Assembly (NCBI GenBank): GCA_001942415.1
Contig: MKJX01000185.1
Location: 1 to 57,842, forward strand
Length of the DNA: 57,842 nucleotides
From: Pseudonocardia sp. CNS-139
GTDB taxonomy: Bacteria > Actinomycetota > Actinomycetes > Mycobacteriales > Pseudonocardiaceae
Direction: 5' to 3'
Every line of letters begins with the position of its first letter. The stretch's first letter is position 1. Below the pieces are notes generated by a model. It did no database searches. It was not told the origin of the DNA and was given only the letters and a program-made list of their open reading frames with translations. The translations under genes were made by a program, and so were the position numbers. Of the stretch, positions 36,184 through 46,824 are shown one piece after another.

Positions 36184-37329
36184 TCAGCGGTCCGTGAACG
36201 CGAGGGCGGCGTCGAGCGCCGCGACGACGTCCGCGACGAGGTCCGCGGTGTCCTCGCACCCGGCCGAGAGCCGGACGAGCCCGGGCGCCACGGCGTCGCC
36301 CCACCGGGCCCGCCGGTCGGCGGACGTGCGCAGGCCGCCGAAGCTCGTGGCCGAGTCGACGAGCCGGGACGCGGCGAGGAACGCGCCGACCGCGGCCTCG
36401 GACGCGAGCGTGAACCGCAGCACCCCGTTCCAGCGGCGCATCTGCTTCGCGGCGACCGGGTGCGCCGGGTCGGCCGGGTGCCCCGGCCACCGCACGTCCG
36501 TGGCCGCGGGATGCGCGAGCAGCGCCTCGACCAGCGCGGACGCGTTCTCGGCCTGCCGGGTGAGCCGCAGGTCGAGGGTGCCGAGCCCGCGGTGCGCGAG
36601 CCACGTCTCCATCGGTCCGGGCACGGCCCCGCCGCGCGAGCGGGCCTCCCGCAGCCGCGCGGCGAGCGCCGGGCCGGCCGCGCTGACGTGCCCGAGCACC
36701 ACGTCGCCGTGCCCGGCGAGGGCCTTCGTGTCGCTGGCGACGGCGAGGTCGGCGCCGAGCGCGAGCGGGCGCTGGCCGAGCGGCGTGGCCGTCGTGTTGT
36801 CGACGGCGAGCAGCGCGCCGGCGGCGTGGGCGGCGGCCGCCGCGGCGGCGACGTCGGCCACCTCCAGGCCCGGGTTGGACGGCGTCTCCAGCAGCACGAG
36901 TGCGGCGCCGGCCAGCACGTCCGCGGTGAGCAGGGCGGTGGTCGGCACCTCCCGCACCTCGACCCCGAGCGGGGCCAGCTCGGCGTGCGCGAGCGAGCGG
37001 GCGAGGTAGTAGCCGTCGGACGGGAGCACGAGCGCGCCGTCCGGGGCGGCCAGCCGCAGCACCGCCCCGACCGCCGCCATCCCGGACGCGAACACCACGC
37101 ACTCGCCGCCGTCCAGCGCGCCGATCGCGTCCTCCAGCGCGCGCCACGTCGGGTTGTCCGCGCGCCCGTAGAAGTCGGCGGGCGGCGGGTCGGCCGGGAC
37201 GCCGAGGTGGAACGTCGAGGACAGCACCGGCCCCGGGTGCACGGGCGCGCCGAGCGCCGGGCCGGGGAACCCGCCGTGGACGCAGCGGGTCCCGTCGCCG
37301 TCGCTCGTCCCCGGCTCGACCAGGCTCAT
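36184..37329 (-). CDS. Cys/Met-metabolism PLP enzyme (cystathionine gamma-synthase/lyase-like)
   Basis: 381 aa, intact. The ATG overlaps the gpsA stop (ATGA). [20 protein letters not shown] matches the YsRxxNPT block, [20 protein letters not shown] the cofactor-phosphate site, [17 protein letters not shown] the substrate loop, and [20 protein letters not shown] the PLP lysine. It ends [20 protein letters not shown], the family terminus. It catalyses gamma- or beta-replacement or elimination on sulfur amino acids; lyase versus synthase cannot be decided from sequence. The linkage to gpsA is likewise seen in related actinomycetes. Confidence 0.93.
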   Translation of the reverse strand: MSLVEPGTSDGDGTRCVHGGFPGPALGAPVHPGPVLSSTFHLGVPADPPPADFYGRADNPTWRALEDAIGALDGGECVVFASGMAAVGAVLRLAAPDGALVLPSDGYYLARSLAHAELAPLGVEVREVPTTALLTADVLAGAALVLLETPSNPGLEVADVAAAAAAAHAAGALLAVDNTTATPLGQRPLALGADLAVASDTKALAGHGDVVLGHVSAAGPALAARLREARSRGGAVPGPMETWLAHRGLGTLDLRLTRQAENASALVEALLAHPAATDVRWPGHPADPAHPVAAKQMRRWNGVLRFTLASEAAVGAFLAASRLVDSATSFGGLRTSADRRARWGDAVAPGLVRLSAGCEDTADLVADVVAALDAALAFTDR

Positions 37330-38354
37330 TCGGCGCGCGGTGCGCGGGTGATGAGCTCTTTGCCCATCTCCGACGCCGAGAGGCCCTCGTGGCAGACGCG
37401 GCGCACCGCGTCGGCGATCGGCACCTCCACGCCGTGCCGCTCCGCCAGCTCGCACACCGACAGGCACGACTTGACGCCCTCCGCGACCTGCCCGTGGTTG
37501 GCCGCCTCGGCCTGCGCCAGCGACTCGCCGCGGCCGAGGTGCTCGCCGAACGTCCGGTTGCGCGACAGCGGCGACGAGCACGTCGCGACGAGGTCGCCGA
37601 GCCCGGCGAGCCCGGCGAACGTCAGCGGGTCGGCACCCAGCGCGAGCCCGAGCCGCGCGGTCTCGGCGAGCCCGCGGGTGATCAGCGTGGCCCGGGTGTT
37701 GTCGCCGAAGCCCATCCCGGTGGCGATCCCGCAGGCCAGCGCGATGACGTTCTTGACGGCGCCGCCCAGCTCGCAGCCGACCACGTCCGTGTTGGTGTAC
37801 GTGCGGAAGTAGCCGGTGGTGCACGCGTGCTGGAGCGCGACGGCCCGGCTGTGGTCGGTGCAGGCGATCACGGTGGCCGTCGGCTCCTCGACGGCGATCT
37901 CCAGCGCCAGGTTCGGGCCGGAGATCACCGCGACCTGGTCGGCGGGCACGCCCGCCACCTCGCAGACCACCTCGCTCATCCGCTTGAGCGTGCCCAGCTC
38001 CACGCCCTTCGCGACGCTCACGAGCGTGCGGCCGGGCGGCAGCAGCGGACGCCAGGCCGCGAGGTTGGCGCGCAGCGTCTGCGACGGGACGGCGAGCACC
38101 ACGGCGTCGGCGCCGTCGAGCGCGACCTCCGGATCGACGGTGGCGGTGAGCAGCGCGGGCAGCCGGACGTCCGGGAGGTAGTCGGGGTTGGCCCGCCGCC
38201 CGTTGACGGCGTCCGCGACCTCCGCGCGCCGCGCGAGCAGCCGCACCTCGCGCCCGGCGTCGGCGAGCACCTTGCCCAGCACCGTGCCCCACGACCCGGC
38301 GCCGAGCACGGCGACCCGGCGCACGCCGGCGGCAACGCTCCCGGCCGCCGTCAC
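37326..38354 (-). CDS. gpsA: NAD(P)+ glycerol-3-phosphate dehydrogenase
   Basis: 342 aa, intact. [20 protein letters not shown] carries GxGxxG with the W of Gps[61 protein letters not shown] and [20 protein letters not shown] (catalytic Lys in AVKN) follow. Makes sn-glycerol-3-phosphate for phospholipid synthesis. The GTG start overlaps the stop of plsC by 4 nt, so acylation and supply of glycerol phosphate are coupled. Confidence 0.97.
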   Translation of the reverse strand: MTAAGSVAAGVRRVAVLGAGSWGTVLGKVLADAGREVRLLARRAEVADAVNGRRANPDYLPDVRLPALLTATVDPEVALDGADAVVLAVPSQTLRANLAAWRPLLPPGRTLVSVAKGVELGTLKRMSEVVCEVAGVPADQVAVISGPNLALEIAVEEPTATVIACTDHSRAVALQHACTTGYFRTYTNTDVVGCELGGAVKNVIALACGIATGMGFGDNTRATLITRGLAETARLGLALGADPLTFAGLAGLGDLVATCSSPLSRNRTFGEHLGRGESLAQAEAANHGQVAEGVKSCLSVCELAERHGVEVPIADAVRRVCHEGLSASEMGKELITRAPRAE

Positions 38355-39061
38355 GACGCGGCCCCGCGCCGGTAGAAGTCGACGGGCGCCGGCTCGCCGC
38401 GCACCTCCGCGAGCAGGTCGCGGACCTGCGCCATCAGCATGTCGGTGACCTCTCGCAGCAGCGGTGCGTCCACCGGGCGGCCCCGGTGGGCCGACAGGTC
38501 GACGGGCGGGCCGCAGCGCACCGTGATCGGCTTGCGCGGCAGCGGGCGGAACTTCCGGTGGTACTTGTCGAGCACCTCACGGGTACCCCAGTGCACCGCC
38601 GGGAGCACCGGCACGTCCGCGGAGAGCGCCAGCCGGGCGACGCCCGTGCGGGCGAGCATCGGCCAGCCCTGCGGGTCACGGGTGATCGTGCCCTCCGGGT
38701 AGATCACGACGGCCTTGCCCGCCTCCAGCGCGCGGGTGGCGTCGCGCAGGCTCTGCTGGGCGTCGGCGGAGTCGCGGTAGACGGGGATCTGGCCGCTGCC
38801 GCTGAGCACCCTCCCGAGCACCGGGACGCGCCACAGGCTGTGCTTCGCGAGGAACCGCGGCACCCGGCGCGACGAGTGCACGAGGATGCCGGAGTAGAGC
38901 GGGTCGAGGTGCGAGATGTGGTTCGCGACCACGAGCACCCCTCCCGTCGCCGGGATGTGCTCACGCCCCTCGTACCGGGCCCGGCCGACCAGCCATGCCG
39001 TCGGGTAGACGGCGGCCGCCGCGAGGTTGAGCCAGAACCCGCCCTTCTCACGCCTTTGCAC
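38351..39061 (-). CDS. plsC: 1-acyl-sn-glycerol-3-phosphate acyltransferase (PlsC family)
   Basis: 236 aa, intact. [20 protein letters not shown] has the catalytic NHxxHxD motif; [20 protein letters not shown] and [20 protein letters not shown] carry the glycerol-phosphate-binding EGT(I)TRD motif. The N-terminus has one hydrophobic stretch for membrane contact. First gene of the operon plsC-gpsA-PLP enzyme-LLM reductase; the 130-bp gap upstream separates it from the divergent cofC. Confidence 0.93.
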   Translation of the reverse strand: MQRREKGGFWLNLAAAAVYPTAWLVGRARYEGREHIPATGGVLVVANHISHLDPLYSGILVHSSRRVPRFLAKHSLWRVPVLGRVLSGSGQIPVYRDSADAQQSLRDATRALEAGKAVVIYPEGTITRDPQGWPMLARTGVARLALSADVPVLPAVHWGTREVLDKYHRKFRPLPRKPITVRCGPPVDLSAHRGRPVDAPLLREVTDMLMAQVRDLLAEVRGEPAPVDFYRRGAAS

Positions 39062-39192
39062 GCATTCCTCCGCTCGCCTCGGACGCCGTGAGTCTCCCTG
39101 CCCCGCGTTCCGTGGTCCACTTCCGGGGCCTCCGGAATTCCACGGCTCCGATGTGCGTCGGTGGCGGAGTGCACGATGGACGGGTGGGCTCG

Positions 39193-39987
39193 ATGATGCC
39201 GACCGTGGATCTGGTGGTTCCGGTCAAACCGCTCGCGAAGGCCAAGTCGCGGCTGCGCGGCGCCGCCGACAACGGGATCGGCGCGCAGCGGGCGCACGCC
39301 CGGCTCGCGATGGCGCTGGCCCGCGACACGCTGGCCGCCGTGCAGGCCGCCGCGAGCGTGCGCCACCTCCTTGTGGTCAGCTCCGACCCGGTGGTCGCCG
39401 CCGAGCTCGGCGTCTTCGGGATCGAGGTTGTCCCGGACGTGCCCGCACCCCGTCTGACCGGCCTGAACGCCGCATACGCCCGGGGGGCGGCGCTGCTGCG
39501 CGAGCGTGATCCGGCCGCGGTGGTCGGCGCGCTGCAGGCCGACCTGCCCGCGCTGCGGCCCGCCGATCTGGACGCCGCGGTCGGCGCGGCGCTCGACCTG
39601 TTCGCGGCCGGCGTCGCGCGGGTGTTCGTCCCGGACGCCGGAGGCACCGGCACGACCTTCCTGCTCGCCGCCGCCGGCGTCCTGCTCGACCCGCGGTTCG
39701 GCGCCGGGTCCGCCACGGCGCACGCCGCGTCCGGCGCCGCGCTGCTGTCCGGGGAGTGGCCGGGCCTGCGCCGCGACGTCGACACCGCCGACGACCTGCG
39801 CGACGCCGCGGCGCTCGGGCTGGGCGAGCACACGGCGCACGTCATGCGCCGGCGGTGGATCCCTGCTCGTGACCCCGGTGGCCGGGCTGCGGCCGAGCGG
39901 GTGACCGCGAGGCATTGTTCACTCGGAAGTCGAGCGTCGCCGGGCGCAACAGAGGGAGGCGTGAGGAACAATCCCTCCCGTGGGTGA
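39193..39987 (+). CDS. cofC: 2-phospho-L-lactate / PEP guanylyltransferase (coenzyme F420 biosynthesis)
   Basis: MMPTVDLVVPVKPLAKAKSR and LRGAADNGIGAQRAHARLAM give the nucleotidyltransferase start with Lys-rich loop. VSSDPVVAAELGVFGIEVVP, PRLTGLNAAYARGAALLRER, VVGALQADLPALRPADLDAA (the metal-binding ADLP) and VFVPDAGGTGTTFLLAAAGV follow. In actinobacteria this enzyme (FbiD) activates phosphoenolpyruvate for F420. Start options are ATG 39193/39196 or GTG 39184. The last 45 residues (after HTAHVMRR) do not look conserved, so a frameshift near 39860 may hide the true end. Confidence 0.9.
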   Translation: MMPTVDLVVPVKPLAKAKSRLRGAADNGIGAQRAHARLAMALARDTLAAVQAAASVRHLLVVSSDPVVAAELGVFGIEVVPDVPAPRLTGLNAAYARGAALLRERDPAAVVGALQADLPALRPADLDAAVGAALDLFAAGVARVFVPDAGGTGTTFLLAAAGVLLDPRFGAGSATAHAASGAALLSGEWPGLRRDVDTADDLRDAAALGLGEHTAHVMRRRWIPARDPGGRAAAERVTARHCSLGSRASPGATEGGVRNNPSRG

Positions 39988-42497
39988 CGACGCGAGCAGG
40001 ACCCCGGAACCCGGCGCCGGCGAGCCCGCGGCCCCCCGGCGGAACCCGCCGCGCACGCGCGCCCGCCCCGGCCGTCGACGCGGCGGGTGGCCGCCGGTCG
40101 CCCGTCCACCAGTACCGTGGCCAGGGACAACGCGACCAGGAGCGGTACCAGGAACGCCACCAAGAAGGCGACCGGGACGGACGTGGACACGACGAAGAAC
40201 GGCACCGGGCCGGCCGAGGGCGCCGGCACCCCGAACGGCGCGACCACCGGCGACAGCACCGCGCAGAAGAGGACGGCGCCCCGGCGTGAGCGGACGGCGC
40301 CGGCCCCGCCGGCCGCCGCCACGGCGGTGGCGAGCGCGGTCACCCCGGCCACCACCTCGGTGGCCGCCGTGCCGGTCAGTCCCCCCGCGCGCACACTCGC
40401 TCCGGTGTCGGAGCTTCCCGACGACCGGTACATCAACCGCGAGCTGTCCTGGCTCGACTTCAACGCCCGTGTGCTCGCGCTGGCCGAGGACCCCAGCCAG
40501 CCGCTGCTGGAACGGGCCAAGTTCCTCGCGATCTTCGCGTCCAACCTGGACGAGTTCTACATGGTCCGGGTCGCCGGGCTGAAGCGCCGCGACGAGACCG
40601 GCCTGGCCGTGCGCAGCGCCGACGGCCTCACCCCGCGCGAGCAGCTCGCCCGGATCGCGGTGCGCACGCAGGCCATCCAGGACGCGCACGCGCGCGTCTT
40701 CCTGGAGCACGTCCGGCCCGAGATGGAGGACGCCGGGATCAGCATCCTGCGCTGGACCGACCTGTCCGAGCCCCAGCGGGCGCGGCTGTCGGCCTACTTC
40801 TCGGCGCAGGTGTTCCCGGTGCTCACGCCCCTCGCGGTGGACCCGGCGCACCCGTTCCCGTACATCTCGGGGCTCTCGCTGAACCTCGCCGTCACGGTCC
40901 GCGACCCGGACGGGCGCGCCGAGCGGTTCGCCCGGGTCAAGGTGCCCAACAACGTGCCGCGGCTGGTGCGCGTCGACCCCGACGACCCGGCCGGTGCCGC
41001 CGGCCGCTCGGTCACCTTCCTGCCCATCGAGGACCTGATCTCCGCCCACCTGCACGAGCTGTTCACGGGCGTCGAGGTCACGGAGGTGCACGCGTTCCGC
41101 GTCACGCGCAACGCCGACCTGGAGGTCGAGGAGGACCGCGACGAGGACCTGCTCCAGTCGCTGGAGCGGGAGCTGGCGCGGCGCCGCTTCGGGCCGCCGG
41201 TGCGGCTCGAGGTGACCGACACGATGAGCGAGCACGTGCTGGAGCTGCTCCTGCGCGAGCTGGACGTCGACCCGAACGACGTCGTCACGGTGCCCGGGCT
41301 GCTCGACCTCACGGCGCTGTGGGCCGTGCACGGCGTCGACCGGCCCGACCTCAAGGACGACGCGTGGGTGCCGGCGACGCACCCGGCCTTCGCCGAGCGG
41401 GAGACCCCGCGCAGCGTGTTCGCCACCCTGCGCGAGGGCGACGTGCTGGTGCACCACCCGTACGACTCGTTCTCCACGAGCGTGCAGCGGTTCATCGAGC
41501 AGGCCGCGGCCGACCCGAACGTGCTCGCGATCAAGCAGACGCTCTACCGCACCTCCGGCGACTCCCCCATCGTCGACGCGCTCATCGACGCCGCGGAGGC
41601 CGGCAAGCAGGTCGTGGCGCTCGTCGAGATCAAGGCGCGGTTCGACGAGCAGGCCAACATCCGCTGGGCGCGCGAGCTGGAGAAGGCGGGCGTGCACGTC
41701 GTCTACGGGCTCGTCGGGCTCAAGACGCACTGCAAGACGTCGCTGGTGGTGCGGCAGGAGGGCGGCACGATCCGCCGCTACTGCCACGTCGGCACCGGCA
41801 ACTACAACCCCAAGACCGCGCGGCTCTACGAGGACCTCGGCGTGCTGACGGCCGACCCGACCATCGGCGCCGACCTCGACCGACCTGTTCAACTCGCTCA
41901 CCGGCTACTCGCGCCAGACGTGTACCGGAGCCTGCTCGTGGCCCCGTACGGGGTGCGGCGCGGCATCGTCCGGCGCATCGAGGACGAGATCGAGGCGCAC
42001 CGGGCCGGCCGGCCCGCCGGCGTCCGGATCAAGGTCAACTCGATCGTCGACGAGCAGGTCATCGACGCGCTCTACCGGGCGTCGCAGGCCGGGGTGCGGG
42101 TCGACGTCGTGGTGCGCGGGATCTGCGCGATCCGCCCGGGCCGCCCGGGCCTGTCGGAGAACATCCACGTGCGCTCGATCCTCGGGCGCTTCCTGGAGCA
42201 CTCGCGGGTCTTCCACTTCGTCTCGGCCGACGAGTACTGGATCGGCAGCGCCGACATGATGCACCGCAACCTCGACCGCCGGGTCGAGGTGCTGCTGCGG
42301 GTCGCCGACCCGCGGCTGGCCACGCAGCTCGGGGACGTCTTCGACTCCGCGATCGACCCGGCCACCCGCTGCTGGACGCTGCACGCCGACGGGAACTGGG
42401 AGCCGTCGCCCCCGCCGGCGCCGACATCCCGCACGTCCGCGACCACCAGGCGGAGATGATGCTGCGGCACGCGGCGGTCTCCGCCGAACGGGAGTGA
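39980..42497 (+). CDS. ppk: Polyphosphate kinase 1 (several indels)
   Basis: A disordered N-terminus of about 145 residues, beginning probably at GTG 39980 ([20 protein letters not shown]), slips near 40065 into the main frame. The PPK1 core is [40 protein letters not shown] and [20 protein letters not shown]. Phosphoacceptor region [20 protein letters not shown] holds the autophosphorylated His; [13 protein letters not shown] is the second conserved His region. Between 41871 and 41925 a plus-one is compensated by a minus-one: another frame reads [14 protein letters not shown], the conserved sequence. A last slip near 42415 leads to [20 protein letters not shown]. Makes polyphosphate from ATP. 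Confidence 0.95.
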
Positions 42498-42504
42498 CCT
42501 GGCA

Positions 42505-43427
42505 GTGACCGCTCGCACGCGCACGCTCGAACCGCGGGCCGCCGACGTCCTCGCGGCCGGCGCGGTGCTCTGGCGCCACGGCGCCGACGGCGTCGAGGTG
42601 GCGGTCGTGCACCGCCCGCGCTACGACGACTGGTCGTTCCCGAAGGGCAAGCTCGACCCCGGCGAGACCATGCCGTTCGCGGCCGTCCGCGAGGTCGAGG
42701 AGGAGACCGGGCAGACCTGCCGGCTCGGCGCGTTCCTGCGCGACGTCCGGTACGAGGTGGCCGACGGCGGCAAGCTGGTGCGGTACTGGGCGGCCGAGGC
42801 CCGCGGCGGCGAGTTCGTCCCCGGCGAGGAGACCGACGAGCTGCGCTGGCTCGCCCCGGCCGCCGCCCGCGCGCAGCTGTCCTACGCGCACGACGCCCGG
42901 GTGCTCGACCGGTTCGTCGAGCTCGGTCCGCCGTCGTCGGTGATCGTGCTCGTGCGGCACGCGCGGGCGGGCAGCCGCAACCAGTGGGACGGCGACGACG
43001 ACCTGCGCCCGCTCTCCGGCTCGGGGCAGGAGCAGGCCCAGCAGCTCGGCCGGCTGCTCGCGCTGTTCGGGCCCGAGCGGATCGTCACGGCACCGCCGCT
43101 GCGCTGCCGGCAGACGGTCGAGCCGCTCGCGGAGGCGCTCGGGCTGCCGATCGCGGAGGAGCCGCTCGTCGGCGAGCACACGTACTGGCTGGAGCCGCAG
43201 GACGCGCTCGCGCGCACCCAGGAGATCGCCGGCAAACCGGGCGTCACCACCGTGTCGAGCCAGGGCGGGGTCATCCCGGACCTCGTCGGCATGCTCGTCG
43301 AGTCCGCGGAGCTGGCCGGCGTCGACCAGGACGACATCCAGTCCCGCAAGGCCAGCACCTGGCTGCTGACCTTCGGGCCGGACGCGACCTGCGCTCGGCC
43401 GACTACTACGAGCGCCCGACCGGCTAG
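42505..43427 (+). CDS. mutT1: Nudix + histidine phosphatase fusion (MutT1)
   Basis: GTG start 7 nt after the ppk stop, so co-transcribed. An N-terminal Nudix box GKLDPGETMPFAAVREVEEE and TG (residues about 47-70) is followed by a phosphoglycerate-mutase-type domain with VLVRHARAGSRNQWDGDDDL (RH catalytic motif), VTAPPLRCRQTVEPLAEALG and GEHTYW/TTVSSQGGVIPDLV (second His replaced by a Gln-Gly pair in the SxQGG motif). A slip near 43388 changes the end from FGPDAT to LRSADYYERPTG, stop 43427. In M. tuberculosis MutT1 removes 8-oxo-dGTP and diadenosine polyphosphates; the fusion and position beside ppk are the same. Confidence 0.93.
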
Positions 43428-43430
43428 GCG

Positions 43431-43871
43431 CTACTTCTTCTTGCCCTTCTTCGGCTTGTCGGCCTTGCCCTTCGGGCCCTTCGTCCGGCCGGCCTTGCTG
43501 CCCTTGCCCGCCTTCGCGGGAGCCTGCTCCGCGGCGAACGACGCGACCGGCTCGGCGACGGCGGAGACGGTGCGGTTGCGCGAGTGGGCCGCCGGGACGC
43601 TGCCGCCGACGGCCTCCCGGAACCCCGTGCCCGGCCGGAAGGCGGGCACCGTCATGGCCGGGACCTCGATCGGCTCGCCGGTCCGCGGGTTGCGGCCGAC
43701 CCTGGCGGCCCGGGACCGGCCCTCGAACACCCCGAAGCCGGGGATCGTCACGGAGCCGCCTGACCGCACGGTGTCGACGATGGTCTGCAGCAACCCGTCC
43801 ACCGCCGCGGCGGCGGTGCGCCGGTCGCCGAGGCGCGCTGCCAGCGCGTCAACGAGTTGGGTCTTGTTCAT
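43431..43871 (-). CDS. hupB: HU-family nucleoid protein with basic tail
   Basis: 146 aa from ATG 43871. Residues 1-90 are HU: MNKTQLVDALAARLGDRRTA, VTIPGFGVFEGRSRAARVGR and NPRTGEPIEVPAMTVPAFRP (DNA-intercalating arm with NPxTG). The C-terminal 50 residues are a Lys/Ala/Pro-rich H1-like extension (KAGKGSKAGRTKGPKGKADK), the HupB/HupS type of actinobacteria, known to bind DNA and to be acetylated or methylated. Convergent with mutT1 (3 nt apart) and upstream of nothing on its own strand. Confidence 0.96.
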   Translation of the reverse strand: MNKTQLVDALAARLGDRRTAAAAVDGLLQTIVDTVRSGGSVTIPGFGVFEGRSRAARVGRNPRTGEPIEVPAMTVPAFRPGTGFREAVGGSVPAAHSRNRTVSAVAEPVASFAAEQAPAKAGKGSKAGRTKGPKGKADKPKKGKKK

Positions 43872-43943
43872 GGACAGACGGTAAACGTCCTGCGACATCA
43901 TCACCAGGAGGCTCGCCCGAGCCGGGCCCCGACTCGGCGGGGT

Positions 43944-44537
43944 CTACGCCGGCGACGTGGTCGGGAGGCGCTTCGGGCGGCCGGCCTCGAAGGCCGTGAT
44001 GCCGTCGGCGTGGCGCAGCGTCAGGCCGATGTCGTCCAGGCCCTCCAGCAGCCGCCAGCGGGTGTAGTCGTCGATGTCGAAGCGGACGGTGAGGTCGCGC
44101 GCGTGCACCGTCTTCTCGGTGAGGTCGACGGTGACCTCGGTGCCGGGCTCGTTCTCCAGGAGCTTCCAGAGCAGCTCGACGTCCGGCTGGGCGACCTGCG
44201 CGGCGACGAGCCCGGCCTTGGCCGAGTTGCCCCGGAAGATGTCGCCGAACCGGGACGCGATGACCACCCGGAACCCGTAGTCCATCAGCGCCCAGACGGC
44301 GTGCTCGCGCGAGGAGCCGGTGCCGAAGTCCGGGCCCGCGACGAGCACCGTGCCCCGCGCGAACGGCTCGATGTTGAGGATGAAGTCGGGCTGCTGGCGC
44401 CAGGCGTGGAACAGCCCGTCCTCGAAGCCGGTGCGCGTGACCCGCTTGAGGTAGACGGCCGGGATGATCTGGTCGGTGTCGACGTTGGCGCGGCGCAGCG
44501 GGACGCCGATGCCGGTGTGCGTGACGAACGGTTCCAT
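43944..44537 (-). CDS. leuD: 3-isopropylmalate dehydratase small subunit
   Basis: 197 aa, intact, start overlapping leuC stop by 1 nt. [20 protein letters not shown] and [20 protein letters not shown], then [20 protein letters not shown] (the conserved GxNFGxGSSRE-like block) and [20 protein letters not shown]. Forms the swivel domain of isopropylmalate isomerase with LeuC in leucine synthesis. Ends [12 protein letters not shown]. Confidence 0.97.
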   Translation of the reverse strand: MEPFVTHTGIGVPLRRANVDTDQIIPAVYLKRVTRTGFEDGLFHAWRQQPDFILNIEPFARGTVLVAGPDFGTGSSREHAVWALMDYGFRVVIASRFGDIFRGNSAKAGLVAAQVAQPDVELLWKLLENEPGTEVTVDLTEKTVHARDLTVRFDIDDYTRWRLLEGLDDIGLTLRHADGITAFEAGRPKRLPTTSPA

Positions 44538-45966
44538 CAGGCGGACACCTCCACGAGGTCCTCCGGCGAGCTGAGGGTGCCGCGCACGGCCGTGGCGGCG
44601 GCGACGAGCGGGGACACCAGGTGCGTGCGGCCGCCCTTGCCCTGGCGGCCCTCGAAGTTGCGGTTCGAGGTGGACGCGCTGCGCTCCCCCGGCGCGAGCT
44701 GGTCCGGGTTCATGCCCAGGCACATCGAGCAGCCCGCGGAGCGCCACTCGGCGCCGGCCGCGCGGAACACCGCGTCGAGGCCCTCCTCCTCGGCCTGGAA
44801 CCGCACCCGCATCGACCCCGGCACGACCAGCATGCGGACGCGTCGGCGACCTTGCGGCCCGCGAGCACGCCGGCCGCGGCCCGCAGGTCCTCGATGCGGC
44901 CGTTGGTGCAGGAGCCGACGAACACCGTGTCGACCCGGACGTCGCGCAGCGGCGTGCCCGGCTCCAGCCCCATGTACGCGAGCGCCTTCTCCGCGGAGAC
45001 GCGCTCGTGCTCGTCGTAGATCGTGGCCGGGTCGGGCACCCGGTCGCCGAGCGGCAGGCCCTGGCCGGGGTTGGTGCCCCAGGTGACGAACGGGGTGAGC
45101 GTGTCGCCGTCGATGTCGACCTCGGCGTCGAACGCCGCGTCGGGGTCGGTGCGCAGCTCCAGCCACGCGGCCACGGCCTCGTCCCACGCCGCGCCGGACG
45201 GCGCCCGGTCGCGGCCCTTGAGGTAGGCGAACGTGGTCTCGTCGGGGGCGATCATCCCGGCCCGCGCGCCCGCCTCGATCGACATGTTGCAGATCGTCAT
45301 CCGGGCCTCCATCGACAGGTTGTCGATGACGTTGCCGCGGTACTCGATCACGTAGCCCTGGCCGCCGCCGGTGCCGATCTGCGCGATCATCGCCAGCACG
45401 ACGTCCTTGCTGGAGACGCCCGGCCGCAGCCGCCCGTCGGCCGAGTTGACGTTGACGGCCATCGTGCGGAAACGCCTGAGCGGCAGCGTCTGGGTGGCGA
45501 GCACGTGCTCCACCTCGGACGTGCCGATGCCGAACGCAAGCGCGCCGAACGCGCCGTGCGTGGAGGTGTGGCTGTCGCCGCAGACCACCGTGGTGCCGGG
45601 CTGCGTGAGCCCGAGCTGCGGGCCGACGACGTGCACGATGCCCTGCTCGGCGTGGTTCATCGGGTAGAGCGGCACGCCGAACTCGGCGCAGTTCTTGCGC
45701 AGCGTCTCGACCTGGGTGCGGGAGACCGGGTCGGCGATGGGCAGCTCGACGTCGGTGGTCGGGACGTTGTGGTCCTCGGTGGCGAGCGTGAGGTCCGGCC
45801 GGCGGACGCCGCGCCCGGCGAGCCGGAGCCCGTCGAACGCCTGGGGGCTCGTGACCTCGTGCACCAGGTGCAGGTCGATGTAGAGGAGATCGGGCTCCTG
45901 CCCCTCTCCACGGCGGACCACGTGCTGGTCCCAGACCTTCTCCGCCAGCGTGCGTGCTGCGCCCAC
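44537..45966 (-). CDS. leuC: 3-isopropylmalate dehydratase large subunit (frameshifted)
   Basis: GTG start: [60 protein letters not shown] and [20 protein letters not shown]. The [4Fe-4S] cysteines are in [10 protein letters not shown] and [11 protein letters not shown] single-base slip near 44838, between GRKVADA and [18 protein letters not shown], breaks the frame in this sequence. About 475 aa after repair, full length. Converts 2- to 3-isopropylmalate. Its promoter faces the IclR regulator, the LtbR/NdgR arrangement. Confidence 0.96.
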
Positions 45967-45986
45967 GACCGGCCTCCTCGCTGGAC

Positions 45987-46024
45987 GTCTCACATTTCGG
46001 GAAGTTAGTATCGGCTCGTGAGAC
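45987..46024. promoter_or_regulatory. Candidate IclR operator in the leuC/IclR promoter
   Basis: GTCTCAC (45987-45993) and GTGAGAC (46018-46024) form a perfect inverted repeat around an AT-richer core (atttcgggaagttagtatc) that probably holds the -10 elements of both genes. The right arm covers the GTG start of the IclR gene. LtbR/NdgR regulators of this position repress or activate leuCD in corynebacteria and streptomycetes; that this palindrome is their site is inferred. Confidence 0.55.
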
Positions 46025-46764
46025 AGCATAGCGGGATCGGCGTGCTCGACAAGGCGGTGGGGGTGCTCCGGGCCGCCGCCGCCGAGCCGTGCGGTCTCGC
46101 CGAGCTGTGCGAGCGCACCGGGCTGCCGCGGGCCACCGCGCACCGGCTGGCCGTCGGGCTGGAGGTGCACGGGCTGCTGCACCGCGGCGCCGACGGGCGC
46201 TGGCGGCCCGGCCCGGCGCTGGCCGAGCTCGCCGCCGGCGGCGTCGACCCGCTGCTGGAGGCCGCGGGCCACGTGCTGCCGCGGCTGCGCGACATCACCG
46301 GCGAGAGCGTGCAGCTCTACCGGCGCGACGGGATGCAGCGCATCTGCGTCGCCGCCGCCGAGCCGGCCAGCGGCCTGCGCGACACCGTGCCCGTCGGCAC
46401 CCGGCTGCCCATGACGGCCGGCAGCGGCGCCAAGGTGCTCGCCGCCTGGGCCGAGCCGGCCGTGCAGCGGGCCGTGCTGGCCGACGCGACGTTCGGCGAG
46501 CGCGCGCTCGTGGACGTGCGCCGCCGCGGCTGGGCGCAGAGCGTCGCCGAGCGGGAGTCGGGTGTGGCGAGCGTCTCCGCACCGGTCCGGGACGGGTCCG
46601 GGCAGGTCGTCGCCGCAGTGTCGGTGTCGGGCCCGGTCGAGCGGATCGGCCGCCGTCCGGGGGTGCGCTGGGCGGCCGACCTGCTGGCCGCCGCGGACGC
46701 TTGCAGCATCGCTTGTAAGGGTGACGGCCGCACCCGCCCGAACGGCCCAGCCGAGTGCCGCTAA
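46018..46764 (+). CDS. IclR-family regulator of leuCD (LtbR/NdgR type)
   Basis: About 233-248 aa. [20 protein letters not shown] and [20 protein letters not shown] are the IclR winged helix; [40 protein letters not shown] and [20 protein letters not shown] form the effector domain. The final 15 residues ([17 protein letters not shown]) do not fit the family, whereas a one-base slip near 46696 gives DALQHRL and a stop at 46718, a more typical end. Divergent from leuC by 51 bp. Homologues in this position control leucine synthesis genes. Confidence 0.9.
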   Translation: MRQHSGIGVLDKAVGVLRAAAAEPCGLAELCERTGLPRATAHRLAVGLEVHGLLHRGADGRWRPGPALAELAAGGVDPLLEAAGHVLPRLRDITGESVQLYRRDGMQRICVAAAEPASGLRDTVPVGTRLPMTAGSGAKVLAAWAEPAVQRAVLADATFGERALVDVRRRGWAQSVAERESGVASVSAPVRDGSGQVVAAVSVSGPVERIGRRPGVRWAADLLAAADACSIACKGDGRTRPNGPAECR

Positions 46765-46824
46765 CGTGACTTCCGTTCTCGTCGACCAGCACGGAGAGTC
46801 GTCGCGCACTGCAGATGGGGGACG

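Noticed and set aside
39088..39192. Upstream extension of cofC to ATG 39088
   Set aside because: The added residues do not resemble the family and would overlap the promoter of the divergent plsC operon.
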